The notes under the pieces were generated by a model. It was not told where the DNA came from. It ran no database searches and saw nothing but the letters and a program-made list of their open reading frames with translations. Below, piece after piece: positions 8,526 through 17,130 of a stretch of DNA of 64,000 nucleotides. Where the stretch lies: positions 992,001 to 1,056,000 of the forward strand of contig NZ_WQKZ01000002.1 in assembly GCF_009755225.1 (NCBI RefSeq), written 5' to 3'. The DNA comes from Hymenobacter ginkgonis (GTDB lineage Bacteria > Bacteroidota > Bacteroidia > Cytophagales > Hymenobacteraceae). Within the stretch, counting starts at the first letter, position 1, and every line of letters starts with the position of its first letter. The position numbers and the translations under genes were made by a program.

Positions 8526-9545
8526 TTAGGATACAACCGATGGCTGTGCCGTCCGGTTCGTTTTGAGGGCTTGGGTAGCCCACGCGATGGTTTCGGCCAG
8601 CGGACGGAAGCCCAGCCCGGTAGCAGCTGTAGCCTTTTGGCCTGAGTATACTACTGAGTGGCGGCCCGCCCGGGCCGTATCGCGGGTAATAAGCGGCCGT
8701 GCCCCCGTAAGCAGGGAGCGCACGTGCTCCCAGCGCCAAATAACCTCGGCTGCCCAAGTGGGGACTGCCATAGTAGGCGGGCGGCGGCCAAAAGCCGCGG
8801 CTACTTGCCGCAAAAAATCGCCCAACTCATAGGCACCTTCGCTTAAAATATAGCGGGCAGCAGGCAAGGCGGGCAACTCTAGTACTAAGCGCAAGAAGTG
8901 GGCCACCACATCGCGTACATCCACAAAGTTGACCAGGCCATGGGTGTAAAAGCGGTGTTCTTCGTGGGCGTAGCGAAGCAGGCGGGTACTGCTGCGGTGC
9001 CAATCGCCGGGCCCTAGCACAATAGAAGGGTTGACGATGGCGGCTGACAGTCCTTCGGCTACCCCCCGCCACACTTCCAACTCCGCTAGGTATTTGCTGG
9101 TAGCGTAGGCTGGGTGGCTGGCGCCTAAGTCCCAGGTGGCAGTTTCATCCAGTATGCGGGTAGCGTCAACAGCCTGTGCAGCAGGAGGGGGGGTAGGGCT
9201 ACCCAATGCCGCCACCGATGACACGTAGCCCAACCGAATGCCGGGCCGCGCCAAGCACGCATCTACCACCGTGGCAGTACCCTCCACATTTATTTGCAAT
9301 AGGGCATCTTCATCCTGCGGCGCATAAGAAACCAGGCCCGCACAATGAAAAACGTGTGTCACGTCAGCCGTGAGCAACGAAGCCAGTAGGGTCGCATCGA
9401 GCAAGTCGCCTTGTACCCACTCTACCCCCGGCGCCGCGGGGGGGGTAGGGCCCCGGTGCAGCGCCCGCACGGCAAGGCCGCGGGCCTGCAGCTCGCGTAG
9501 CAAGAAGGAGCCAATGAGGCCAGTGCCGCCAGTAACAAAAATCAT
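8526..9545 (-). CDS. NAD-dependent epimerase/dehydratase (extended SDR)
   Basis: A 339-residue extended short-chain dehydrogenase. The nucleotide loop GGTGLIG is at residues 6-12, FHCAGLVS near 67-73, the serine of VSS near 109-110, and the catalytic YATSK (Y147, K151) at 147-151. Such enzymes modify NDP-sugars or reduce related carbonyls. It is the last gene of the minus-strand wza-wzc-cpsB run, 37 bases after the phosphatase, so a role in surface polysaccharide precursor synthesis is likely but not proven. Two long G-tract elements (9187-9198 and 9438-9450) sit inside the gene, both encoding proline-rich turns. Confidence 0.85.
   Translation of the reverse strand: MIFVTGGTGLIGSFLLRELQARGLAVRALHRGPTPPAAPGVEWVQGDLLDATLLASLLTADVTHVFHCAGLVSYAPQDEDALLQINVEGTATVVDACLARPGIRLGYVSSVAALGSPTPPPAAQAVDATRILDETATWDLGASHPAYATSKYLAELEVWRGVAEGLSAAIVNPSIVLGPGDWHRSSTRLLRYAHEEHRFYTHGLVNFVDVRDVVAHFLRLVLELPALPAARYILSEGAYELGDFLRQVAAAFGRRPPTMAVPTWAAEVIWRWEHVRSLLTGARPLITRDTARAGRHSVVYSGQKATAATGLGFRPLAETIAWATQALKTNRTAQPSVVS
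9187..9199 (+). repeat. Dispersed element, G7 TAGGGC
   Basis: A copy of the dispersed G-tract element inside the epimerase gene. It reads Pro-Thr-Pro-Pro-Pro on the coding (minus) strand. Confidence 0.6.
9438..9451 (+). repeat. Dispersed element, G8 TAGGGC
   Basis: A second copy in the same epimerase gene, with an eight-base G run. The run is long enough for strand slippage. Confidence 0.6.
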
Positions 9546-9582
9546 GAGAAGTAAATGGCAGAAAAGCCAGTGCCTAAGGCCG

Positions 9583-10356
9583 CTATAAGCTGCTATTCAG
9601 CAGGGGTAGGGCCAACAGCTTGCGAAAATAAGCTGAGCTAATTGTTTTGGTGCCTAAGGTAGCCGTGTGGCGCAGGTGGTGCGTATCCGTACCCACAAAG
9701 TCGATAAGACCAGCATCAATTAGCTTTTCGGCGGCTCGCTGAGCCGCCGGCGAGTAGTAGCCCGCCAGCGAGTTGAGGTTGAGTTGAAGCAGCACCCCGT
9801 ATTCTTTACGCAGCTTTTCAATTTCGGCAAAGCGGCCGTAGAAATACACATAGCGCTCGGGGTGCGCTAGTACAGGCTGGTACCCAGCTGCTTTCAACTC
9901 AAAAATGGTGGAAAGCAGGTTGAAAGGCTCATTTAAGTAAGAGGTCTCAAAAAGCAAGTAGCGCTGCTCGCCACCAAAGCTCAGCAGCTCGGTACCGTCG
10001 GCTAGCTTGCGGCCTAGCCATTCGTCGAGGTAGTACTCGGCGGCACACTCCAGTGCTACATCGCTAAGCCCGGCCGCAACGGCGGCGGTTTGCAGCTCTA
10101 ACAAGGCTGCCCGGATACCGTCGGGTGTGTTCTTATAGAAGTCGCCCATGACGTGGGGCGTCATTATCAGCTTGCGAAAGCCAAGTTCTCGCAGCTCGCG
10201 TAGCAGCTCAAGGCTGTGGGCCACAGTTTCGGCCCCGTCGTCGAGGCCTGGTAGCAAATGCGAATGCATGTCAGCCCCCAATATAGCCAGGGGGCTGCTT
10301 GCCAGAGTAGTAGCGGTTGCCGAGCCCCCAAATATGCGTTGCCAAAAGCCAGCCAT
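9583..10356 (-). CDS. CpsB/YwqE-type tyrosine-protein phosphatase (PHP family)
   Basis: A 257-residue manganese-dependent phosphatase of the PHP superfamily. It removes phosphate from the tyrosine-rich tail of the neighbouring Wzc-like kinase, thereby controlling polymer export. Metal-binding motifs are visible: DMHSHLLPGLDDG at 29-41, TPH at 66-68, E105 region (CAAEYYLDE), AHPERY at 164-169 and GTDTHH at 222-227. The start lies 11 bases after the kinase stop, strongly suggesting co-transcription. This is the Gram-positive-style CpsB enzyme rather than a low-molecular-weight Wzb phosphatase, as is common in Bacteroidota. Confidence 0.92.
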   Translation of the reverse strand: MAGFWQRIFGGSATATTLASSPLAILGADMHSHLLPGLDDGAETVAHSLELLRELRELGFRKLIMTPHVMGDFYKNTPDGIRAALLELQTAAVAAGLSDVALECAAEYYLDEWLGRKLADGTELLSFGGEQRYLLFETSYLNEPFNLLSTIFELKAAGYQPVLAHPERYVYFYGRFAEIEKLRKEYGVLLQLNLNSLAGYYSPAAQRAAEKLIDAGLIDFVGTDTHHLRHTATLGTKTISSAYFRKLLALPLLNSSL

Positions 10357-10367
10357 CTGTTGCTCGC

Positions 10368-12887
10368 TTAGCTAAAGAGCCCCTTCAGGCGTTCGGTGAA
10401 GGTCTTTTTGGGTGCAGTTGGCTCTTCGTAGTAGCCCATGCCGTAGCTACCATACCCATAGCCATACCCGTACCCGTAGCCGTAGCCATAGCCGTGCGCC
10501 CCCTGCGCCTGGGCGTCATTCAGAATGGTGCACATGCGGTTAAACTGGTTATTACGCATGAGGCGATTCAGGTTTTTCAGGAAGGCTTTGCGCGAGTAGT
10601 TGGCCCGTACAATATAGATAGGCACATCCGCCTTGCGCATGATAAGAATGCCATCCGTGACGAGCCCAACTGGGGGGGTATCAATGAGGATAACATCATA
10701 GTTGCGGTACAACTCCTCCAACATTTGGTCGAAGCGCGGGCTCAGGATGAGCTCCGAGGGATTAGGGGGGGTAGGGCCCGCCGAAATAAAGTCGAGCGAT
10801 TCGATAGTGCTATGCTGAACGCACTCGGCCACCGAATGACGGTCGATGAGAATGGTACTAATGCCGCGTACGTTTTCAGCCCCAAAGGCTAGGTTCACTT
10901 TGGGTTTGCGCATGTCTAAGTCTAGGATGATAACACGCTGCCCCGACAAGGCAATAATGCCTCCTAGGTTAACCGTCACAAACGTCTTGCCTTCGCCCGA
11001 GATGGTAGAGGTAACCGAAATTAACCGCCGCTTAGTAGATGGACTAATAAAATCGAGGTTCGTGCGGATAGAGCGAATAGCTTCTGACACCGACGACTTC
11101 GGGTTCTTGTCCACGACCAGCCGTGATACCTCCAGCTTTTCTTTCTCATAGGTTGGGATTACACCCAGCACGGAGGCCTTGGTATTGCGCTCCAACTCCT
11201 GCACTCCCGTAATGGTATTGTGCATAAAGTAACGGGTAGCAATCAACCCTAACCCGGTAATCAACCCGCCTGCCAGCCCAATAGCGTACACCAATAACTT
11301 AATAGGAGAGATAGGCGCATCGGGGGCCGAAGCAGGAGATAAAATTTGAAAGTCAGGGGTAGTACCTGCGTTCTTAATATTATACTCCACCTTCTTCTCC
11401 ATCAGCATTTGCTGCGTGCCACCATACAACTCGAGCGGCCGTTTTAGGCGGGCTAGCTCAGTTTCCTTGCCCGGCAGCGAGCGTAGGTTGTCGCTCAGGA
11501 GGTTGCGCTGCTGGTCGAGCAGCGCCAACTCGTTGCTGAGGAGCTTTTGGTCTTGGCGCAGTTGGCGTTGCAGCGCAATGCGGGCATATGCCAGTACCGA
11601 GCGCTGCTGCTTCACGGCTTCTGTAGTTTCGTTATACGAACGCGTGAGGCGGCGCAGGTTTTGCTGCGTAGTATTCAATTCGTTGAGTAACTCTGTTAAG
11701 ACCGGGTCTTCCAAGTCTCCTAGGCCTGGCAGCGTTTGTTCTACAGTTTGGTCTTCGCTAGCTGTGATGCGTTCCTGAGTCGCTAGCCGGCCTACTTCGG
11801 CCAATAAAGCGCCTTTCTGCTCCAGCTTTAAACGGTCGGCCGCCAATTCTTCCATCTTGGAAGTGATATTGCCTAACTCGCCTTTCGCGTCGTAGGTGCC
11901 GTTTTTGAGTACGAAGCCTTTGAGGTTGTCTTCCGCTTTCTCTAGGCGAAGACCATTCTCGTCAAGCTGCTCATCTAGGTAAGCCAAGGCTTTATCCGTT
12001 GACTCCTGTTTGCGCGCTAGCTTAGCATCTAGATATACAGAATCTAATACATCAACTATGCGCTTAGCTTTCAGCCGGTTATTATCCGTGAATGAAATCT
12101 GAATAGTATTAGCATTGGGGTTCACTACCTCCACAGTCAGATTAAGATTTAAATACCTTTCAATCGTATTATCGTCTTGGATAGTAAAGTGGAATTTGGC
12201 ATCCGGCGTGTTGGTCGGGCTTTCCTCATTAGCCAGCAAGCGTAGCTGCATGCCCGGCAGCTTTACCAGTTGGCCCAGTGCATGAGTTCCTTCAATTTTT
12301 TGCTCCCCCAGTACTGCGTTTAATTGATAATGTGTGGCATCGACGTACTCCACATTGAACTTACGATTATAGTAAGCCGGGTCACTAATAGTATATTCAA
12401 CCCGAAACGGGGAGGTGCCGAATAGCTCTGCTTCGAGTACCGTGCCCTGGGTGTAGTAAGAAATATTGAGCGGGATTATCTTTTTTAACCGCGTGTAAGT
12501 CAGGTTTGATTTGATGAGCTCTACTTCACCAGCAAGCTGCGTGATGCTGCGGTTATTATCCGGGGCGGCTGCCCCCAGCGCTGCGCCTAGTCCAATGGTA
12601 TTGACATCGCTGCGCTCGTCAATCTTCAAGATGGAAGAAGCTTTATAAATTGGTTTGGTATAACGTAAATAAAGCCAGGAAGCAGTCAGGCCAATTATGA
12701 GCAGCAGCAATACCCAAGGCAAGCTGCGCTTAGCTACCAGCACTAGGGTAGGAATGTCCAAGCCCTCACCTGGCTCGCTTTCACCAGCATCAGAAGCTAT
12801 TGGCCCTCCAGCAGCAGGCGGGCCTTCCTGCCCGCTGGTAGCCCGGCGAATGAGCTCTTCCAGTTCGGCGTTTTCATTAGATGCCAT
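10368..12887 (-). CDS. Wzc-like polysaccharide co-polymerase / tyrosine autokinase
   Basis: An 839-residue inner-membrane protein that drives assembly and export of a surface polysaccharide. The first membrane helix is at about 55-74, followed by a Wzz periplasmic domain with a long coiled coil (about 290-480, rich in Glu/Leu/Gln), and the second helix near 535-555. The cytoplasmic BY-kinase has Walker A SGEGKTF (about 626-632), Walker A' LDLDMRKP (about 650) and Walker B LIDTPP (about 733). The C-terminal tyrosine cluster is a (GY)n run near 797-815 followed by more tyrosines, the autophosphorylation substrate. It sits between wza-like and cpsB-like genes. Confidence 0.93.
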   Translation of the reverse strand: MASNENAELEELIRRATSGQEGPPAAGGPIASDAGESEPGEGLDIPTLVLVAKRSLPWVLLLLIIGLTASWLYLRYTKPIYKASSILKIDERSDVNTIGLGAALGAAAPDNNRSITQLAGEVELIKSNLTYTRLKKIIPLNISYYTQGTVLEAELFGTSPFRVEYTISDPAYYNRKFNVEYVDATHYQLNAVLGEQKIEGTHALGQLVKLPGMQLRLLANEESPTNTPDAKFHFTIQDDNTIERYLNLNLTVEVVNPNANTIQISFTDNNRLKAKRIVDVLDSVYLDAKLARKQESTDKALAYLDEQLDENGLRLEKAEDNLKGFVLKNGTYDAKGELGNITSKMEELAADRLKLEQKGALLAEVGRLATQERITASEDQTVEQTLPGLGDLEDPVLTELLNELNTTQQNLRRLTRSYNETTEAVKQQRSVLAYARIALQRQLRQDQKLLSNELALLDQQRNLLSDNLRSLPGKETELARLKRPLELYGGTQQMLMEKKVEYNIKNAGTTPDFQILSPASAPDAPISPIKLLVYAIGLAGGLITGLGLIATRYFMHNTITGVQELERNTKASVLGVIPTYEKEKLEVSRLVVDKNPKSSVSEAIRSIRTNLDFISPSTKRRLISVTSTISGEGKTFVTVNLGGIIALSGQRVIILDLDMRKPKVNLAFGAENVRGISTILIDRHSVAECVQHSTIESLDFISAGPTPPNPSELILSPRFDQMLEELYRNYDVILIDTPPVGLVTDGILIMRKADVPIYIVRANYSRKAFLKNLNRLMRNNQFNRMCTILNDAQAQGAHGYGYGYGYGYGYGYGSYGMGYYEEPTAPKKTFTERLKGLFS
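10451..10496 (-). repeat. Hexanucleotide repeat encoding the Gly-Tyr tail of the kinase
   Basis: About seven degenerate six-base units (CATACC, CATAGC, CGTACC, CGTAGC variants) encode alternating Gly-Tyr on the minus strand. Gain or loss of units would change the number of phosphorylatable tyrosines without breaking the frame. Confidence 0.8.
10765..10777 (+). repeat. Dispersed element, G7 TAGGGC, within the wzc-like gene
   Basis: A copy of the G-tract element. It encodes Gly-Pro-Thr-Pro-Pro on the minus strand, the same peptide as the 9438 copy, at an unrelated site in another protein. Confidence 0.6.
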
Positions 12888-12967
12888 ATATTGATTTGCT
12901 CAGCTCGAAGGCTAGCTTTATAGTTAAGAACCAAGCCAGTACACTGATGCAGCTACTGGTGATTATT

Positions 12968-13924
12968 CTATCTATAGAGTGATATAAGACTTATGGTAGT
13001 TATTACGGAAAAGAAAAGCGTAATAACAGGGGTAGCGTCGGTCAGAGCCTCCAAGAAGGGCCTGCGTACGGGCTGGATATAAATGATGTCGTTAGGTTCT
13101 ATCTGTAAATTTCCCCGGCGCATTCCTTCAATCGTGCTAAGGTCCACAAATTGCACCTGAGGGTTTTTCAAATCACCGCGAATGATGCGAATATTGTTAA
13201 CCCGGCCACCAAAGCGGGTGAAGCCAGTAGTGCCCCCTCCGCCACCTACCCCATCAACGCCCCCTGCCAGTGCCAGTACTTCCAGCAGGTTCATGTTATC
13301 ATTAGTAAGCGTAACTACTTGTCCACCCGGCGACCCCAATACAATAACCCGGTTATTGCTAACAGATGTCTTAACGAAAGATTCCTTATAATATTCGTTG
13401 TAGCGGCGCTGTAAAACGCTGTCTGCCTGAATTAAGCTTAAGCCCTGCACCGATACCCGGTCGAGAAGGGGTAGGCGCACGGTGCCATCAGCCTGCACTA
13501 AGTACTCGGTAGCAGCTGCGGATGCGCCAGCATTTTGACCCACGTTGCGCTGGCCACCACTCGCCGGCGAAGAAGAAGAAGCCCGTGGAGTCGTACCGGT
13601 TGGATTGCCTACGCTAGGCGTCCCAAATTTCAACTCTCCGTTAGGGTCTATCAGGCGCTCGCCTTTGTTGGTGTAAACCTGCACGTTGAGGTAGTCGTTC
13701 GGCTTAATCAAGTAGTTGCGAGCTGTGCGATTGACGGCCCGCCGCAGCCTGGCGGTATCCACCACTCCATCAGCGCCTTTGGTAAGCTGAAACATCGTGC
13801 GCTGCCTGTAGTAACGGCCCGTTGCGCACGACGACAGCAAACACGGTACCAACAAGGCCAAAAGCAGCAGTTGCGGCAGCCGCAGGAACGAAAAGCGAGG
13901 AGATAGAGTCAAAAGAGAGGGCAA
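12968..13924 (-). CDS. Polysaccharide export lipoprotein (Wza/OtnA family)
   Basis: A 318-residue outer-membrane export protein. Residues 1-32 are a lipoprotein signal peptide with lipobox LLSSC and lipidated C33. The polysaccharide export domain begins near [16 protein letters not shown] (about 73-88), followed by an SLBB-like domain ([12 protein letters not shown] about 197-208, then LEVLALAGG). The C-terminal 20 residues are hydrophobic ([15 protein letters not shown]), resembling the Wza C-terminal membrane helix that lines the pore. It is the first gene of the minus-strand export run and is followed 80 bases later by the kinase gene. Confidence 0.9.
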   Translation of the reverse strand: MPSLLTLSPRFSFLRLPQLLLLALLVPCLLSSCATGRYYRQRTMFQLTKGADGVVDTARLRRAVNRTARNYLIKPNDYLNVQVYTNKGERLIDPNGELKFGTPSVGNPTGTTPRASSSSPASGGQRNVGQNAGASAAATEYLVQADGTVRLPLLDRVSVQGLSLIQADSVLQRRYNEYYKESFVKTSVSNNRVIVLGSPGGQVVTLTNDNMNLLEVLALAGGVDGVGGGGGTTGFTRFGGRVNNIRIIRGDLKNPQVQFVDLSTIEGMRRGNLQIEPNDIIYIQPVRRPFLEALTDATPVITLFFSVITTISLISLYR

Positions 13925-14092
13925 ATTCGGCAGCGAAAGAAAAATCTACGGGCTAGCGGGGGCGGCCGCGAAAAGTAGAAAATGCCTCAAAAGTAACCTA
14001 TTTCTAGTAGGCATTCAAAAATTAGACCAGCTAACCTCAACAGCACCTTATAATTTAACCAGTTCAGATAGCGTACTTTTACTGCTTCATAG

Positions 14093-14109
14093 CCAGCCCC
14101 GCGGGCTGG
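14093..14109 (+). promoter_or_regulatory. Hairpin in the acyl-CoA dehydrogenase leader
   Basis: CCAGCCC and GGGCTGG arms with a three-base loop lie 36 bases before the ATG. Two adjoining inverted copies of the dispersed element (CCTACCCCTACCC, 14126-14138) follow. The function is unclear. Confidence 0.3.
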
Positions 14110-14144
14110 TTTCGCACTCTTCTCACCTACCCCTACCCACCCAT

Positions 14145-15293
14145 ATGGAAGCTACTGTAGCGACCGAAAACCAAGCGATGATTGCGCAAATGGTGCGCGA
14201 TTTTGGCCTCCAGCATATCAAGCCTCACATGATGCGCTGGGATGAAACCCAGGAATTTCCCCGCGATACCTTTCACCAGCTTGGCGAGCTTGGGCTGATG
14301 GGCGTGCTGGTGCCGCAGGAGTACGGCGGCTCGGGTTTTGGTTACCAAGAATACGTAACAGCAATTGCCGAGCTAGCCAAAATTGATGGCAGCATTGGCC
14401 TGAGCATGGCCGCCCACAACTCCCTTTGCACGGGCCATATCTTGCAGCACGCCTCAGAAGTGCAAAAACACAAGTATCTGCCCCGACTGGCTTCGGGTGA
14501 GTGGTTGGGGGCGTGGGGCCTTACTGAACCCAACACGGGCTCTGATGCCGGCAATATGCGCACCACTGCTATACTTGATGCCAGCGGCGAGTACTATGTG
14601 CTGAATGGCGCTAAGAATTTCATTACGCACGGTAAAAGCGGCGACGTGGCCGTTGTTATCGCCCGCACGGGTGAAGTCGGCGATTCGCACGGTATGACGG
14701 CCTTCATTGTAGAGCGCGGGACTCCCGGCTTTGCGGGTGGGCGCAAGGAAGACAAAATGGGCATGCGCGCTTCCGAAACCACCGAAATGATTTTCACTGA
14801 CTGCCACGTACCAGTCGAAAACGTGATTGGCAAGGTCGGCGATGGCTTTGTGCAGTCGTTGAAAGTGCTTGACGGTGGGCGTATCAGCATTGCGGCGCTC
14901 AGCTTGGGTATTGCCCAAGGCGCGTATGAGGCGGCGCTGCAATACTCAAAGGAACGGCACCAGTTCAACCAGCCTATTAGCAACTTCCAAGGCATTGCTT
15001 TCAAGTTGGCCGATATGGTGACCGAGATAGAAGCCGCCAGCTTGCTTACCTACCGCGCCGCCGAAATGAAAGACCGCGGCCAAAACGTGAACCTGGAATC
15101 AGCCATGGCTAAGCTCTATGCTTCCGAGGTAGCCGTGCGCACGGCCAATGAAGGCGTGCAGATTTTTGGCGGCTATGGCTATACCAAAGACTACCCTGCC
15201 GAAAAATATTACCGCGATGCGAAGCTGTGCACTATTGGAGAAGGCACCAGCGAAATCCAGAAACTAGTAATTGCCCGTGCTTTGCTGAAGTAA
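14145..15293 (+). CDS. Acyl-CoA dehydrogenase
   Basis: A 382-residue FAD enzyme for the first step of fatty-acyl or branched acyl-CoA beta-oxidation. The family layout is complete. The N-terminal helical domain is followed by the flavin/substrate middle domain with [13 protein letters not shown] (about 125-137) and the RASET segment near 207. The C-terminal domain has [15 protein letters not shown] and then the GEGTSEIQ block near residues 366-373, whose glutamate is the usual catalytic base in short- and medium-chain enzymes. Chain-length preference cannot be read with confidence. It is a single gene; rpsU follows with its own promoter. Confidence 0.93.
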   Translation: MEATVATENQAMIAQMVRDFGLQHIKPHMMRWDETQEFPRDTFHQLGELGLMGVLVPQEYGGSGFGYQEYVTAIAELAKIDGSIGLSMAAHNSLCTGHILQHASEVQKHKYLPRLASGEWLGAWGLTEPNTGSDAGNMRTTAILDASGEYYVLNGAKNFITHGKSGDVAVVIARTGEVGDSHGMTAFIVERGTPGFAGGRKEDKMGMRASETTEMIFTDCHVPVENVIGKVGDGFVQSLKVLDGGRISIAALSLGIAQGAYEAALQYSKERHQFNQPISNFQGIAFKLADMVTEIEAASLLTYRAAEMKDRGQNVNLESAMAKLYASEVAVRTANEGVQIFGGYGYTKDYPAEKYYRDAKLCTIGEGTSEIQKLVIARALLK

Positions 15294-15412
15294 GCGGCGA
15301 AAACTACGGTTTTGAGGTTGGCTCATAAGTGGGGGGTAGGCCCTTATAAATGAATCGACTACAAAATCTAAACAATCCGTTTGAATCCTTCCTAACTATG
15401 AGTATCTTTGCG

Positions 15413-15420
15413 GCCCGTTT
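15413..15420 (+). promoter_or_regulatory. TATCTTTG promoter box for rpsU
   Basis: An exact match to the Bacteroidota -7 element TAnnTTTG, 29 bases before the rpsU start. No TTG is seen at the ideal spacing, so the -33 half is weak. Confidence 0.6.
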
Positions 15421-15448
15421 GCCCTGAAAAGACTCATCACTCCTCGAT

Positions 15449-15643
15449 ATGATTATCGTTCAAATCAAAGACAACGAAACCGTTGACCGTGCGCTGAAGC
15501 GCTTCAAGAAGAAATTCGAGCGCACTGGCGTTTTGAAAGAATTGCGTCGCCGCACGTTCTTCCAAAAGCCCAGCATCACTAAGCGTAAGCTGAAGCAGAA
15601 GGCTGTTTATAAGCTTGCTACCTACGGTACCGAAAACGAATAG
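15449..15643 (+). CDS. rpsU: 30S ribosomal protein S21 (bS21)
   Basis: A 64-residue, strongly basic small-subunit protein near the 3' end of 16S rRNA. In Bacteroidota ribosomes bS21 helps hide the anti-Shine-Dalgarno sequence. From memory of the Flavobacterium structure, a tyrosine at position 54 contacts the RNA tail, and Y54 (in KAVYKL) is present here. The leader has no GGAGG. The gene heads rpsU-xerC-hpf, a group that in many Bacteroidota directly precedes the tuf tRNA cluster; here the two are about 16 kb apart. Confidence 0.95.
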   Translation: MIIVQIKDNETVDRALKRFKKKFERTGVLKELRRRTFFQKPSITKRKLKQKAVYKLATYGTENE

Positions 15644-15672
15644 CCTCTCGGCTACCCGTTTTTAGTGGCTTT

Positions 15673-15716
15673 GAAAAGCCCGCCCAATTGCTAGCTAGCA
15701 ATTGGGCGGGCTTTTC
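15673..15716. terminator. Perfect 44-base palindromic terminator after rpsU
   Basis: 22-base arms meet with no spacer (the centre is CTAGCTAG), with AAAA on the left and TTTT on the right. In RNA the centre would open as a small loop. It ends rpsU transcription and can work on either strand. Confidence 0.9.
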
Positions 15717-15760
15717 GCGTTGGGGTTTGCCCAATACCATACAATTGCTTGCTACCTTGT

Positions 15761-15785
15761 GCCCGACCCGCCAGTCGGGCTTTTT
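15761..15785 (+). terminator. Second hairpin with T-run just before xerC
   Basis: GCCCGAC and GTCGGGC arms with a six-base loop are followed by TTTTT, ending only 14 bases before the xerC ATG. It is either a back-up terminator for rpsU or a leader attenuator; TACCTTGT at 15753 is a near match to a promoter box. Confidence 0.65.
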
Positions 15786-15798
15786 CGTTACTGGAATT

Positions 15799-16683
15799 AT
15801 GGAGGAATTTTTAGATTTTTTGCGCTACGAAAAGCGCTTTAGCTCGCATACGGTATCGGCTTATCAGACTGATTTGACCCAATTTGCCGCCTACGTACAG
15901 GCTGAATATGAACTGGCTGAACCAGCCCAGGCTACGCATCCGCTTATTCGGGGGTGGGTAGTGAGCCTAATGGGGCAGGACTTAGACCCGCGCACCGTGA
16001 ACCGCAAGGTGGCCTGCCTGCGCTCTTACTACAAGTTTTTGCTGCGCACCCACCGCATCGAAGCCAACCCGATGCTACGCGTTAAGGCCCCCAAGATGGC
16101 CAAAAAATTGCCGGAATTTGTGCCTGAAGAATCGTTGAACCGCTTGCTCAACTCCTTCGAGTTTGAAGCCAGCTTTGCGGGCGTGCGCGACCAACTGGTG
16201 CTTGAAACGCTATATGGCACCGGCATTCGGCTCTCCGAATTGCTAGGTATTACTGATAATGACGTGGACGCCGGCGCGCGCCTGGTGCGCGTAACCGGCA
16301 AGGGCAACAAGCAGCGGATTGTACCGCTCAACCCGTCGCTGCTGCTGGTGCTAGAAAAATACCGCGCCGCGCGCCTCGCCGAGTTCGGGCCTAGTGGGGG
16401 GGGTAGCCCGATATTGCGCACCGACAAAGGCGAGCCACTTTACGAAAAGCACGTATACCGCACTGTGAAGCGTTACCTCAGTCAGGTGTCAACTTCAATG
16501 GCGCACCAGCACCCGCACGCGTTGCGCCATGCCTTTGCTACCCACTTGCTGGGCAAGGGCGCCGACCTCAATGCCATCAAAGAATTACTGGGCCACGCTA
16601 GCTTGGCGGCCACCCAAGTGTACACGCACTTGTCCGTCGACCGTCTAAAATCCGTATTTGAACAAGCTCATCCTAGAGCGTAA
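15799..16683 (+). CDS. xerC: Tyrosine recombinase XerC/XerD
   Basis: A 294-residue site-specific recombinase that resolves chromosome dimers at dif. The N-terminal SAM-like DNA-binding domain (about 1-85) is followed by the catalytic domain. The full active site is visible: R144 (TGIRLSE), K168 (VTGKGNKQR), H240 and R243 (HALRH), H266 (LGHAS) and nucleophile Y275 (VYTHLS). ATG 15799 is used because the upstream reading frame would run through the two hairpins. An eight-base G run (16396-16403) encodes a Gly-Gly-Gly loop in the catalytic domain. XerC and XerD cannot be told apart reliably here. Confidence 0.93.
   Translation: MEEFLDFLRYEKRFSSHTVSAYQTDLTQFAAYVQAEYELAEPAQATHPLIRGWVVSLMGQDLDPRTVNRKVACLRSYYKFLLRTHRIEANPMLRVKAPKMAKKLPEFVPEESLNRLLNSFEFEASFAGVRDQLVLETLYGTGIRLSELLGITDNDVDAGARLVRVTGKGNKQRIVPLNPSLLLVLEKYRAARLAEFGPSGGGSPILRTDKGEPLYEKHVYRTVKRYLSQVSTSMAHQHPHALRHAFATHLLGKGADLNAIKELLGHASLAATQVYTHLSVDRLKSVFEQAHPRA
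16396..16406 (+). repeat. Dispersed element, G8 TAG, inside xerC
   Basis: An eight-base G run followed by TAG, encoding Gly-Gly-Gly-Ser in the xerC catalytic domain. A one-base slip would truncate the protein before the catalytic H240. Confidence 0.55.
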
Positions 16684-16715
16684 GGATTCCCGTTTCCCAC
16701 TCAACCATCTTGCCC

Positions 16716-17015
16716 ATGAAAGTGCAAATGCAATCGGTTCATTTCGATGCCGATAAAACCCTGCTTGACTTTATTCAGCAACGACTCAACAAACTCGAAC
16801 ACTTCTACGACCGCGTAACCGACGGCGAAGTGATTCTGCGCCTTAACAACAAAGACGGGGTAGCGAATAAAACTGTGGAAATTAAATTGATGGTGCCGGG
16901 TAGTACGCTCTTCAGCCAAGAGGATGCGCCCTCGTTTGAAGCTGCCACCGACGCTGCCGTAGAAGCGCTGAAGCGGCAGATTACGAAGTATAAAGAAAAA
17001 AATCTGACTCACTAG
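16716..17015 (+). CDS. hpf: Ribosome hibernation promoting factor (HPF/RaiA family)
   Basis: A 99-residue short-form hibernation factor that binds the 30S decoding region and dimerises or silences ribosomes in stationary phase. It shows the family beta-alpha-beta fold (MKVQMQSVHFDADKTLLDFI, then LNKLEHFYDRVTDGEVILRL) and ends with the helix AAVEALKRQITKYKEKN. There is no long-form C-terminal dimerisation domain. ATG 16716 is preferred to a TTG six bases earlier. It lies 32 bases after xerC, so the two are probably co-transcribed, and it ends at a bidirectional terminator. Confidence 0.93.
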   Translation: MKVQMQSVHFDADKTLLDFIQQRLNKLEHFYDRVTDGEVILRLNNKDGVANKTVEIKLMVPGSTLFSQEDAPSFEAATDAAVEALKRQITKYKEKNLTH

Positions 17016-17074
17016 CTGATAAAAATGGCTTAACTAGTGGGCGTCTTTACCCCCTAGTTTTTGCCGAGCCCACC

Positions 17075-17111
17075 AAAAAGCCCCGGCTGCACTAAGCAGT
17101 CGGGGCTTTTT
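17075..17111. terminator. Bidirectional terminator between hpf and metK
   Basis: 16-base arms (one G-T pair) with a five-base loop, A-run on the left and T-run on the right, lie between convergent genes. Confidence 0.93.
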
Positions 17112-17130
17112 GAGTAAACCAGAAATCAGC

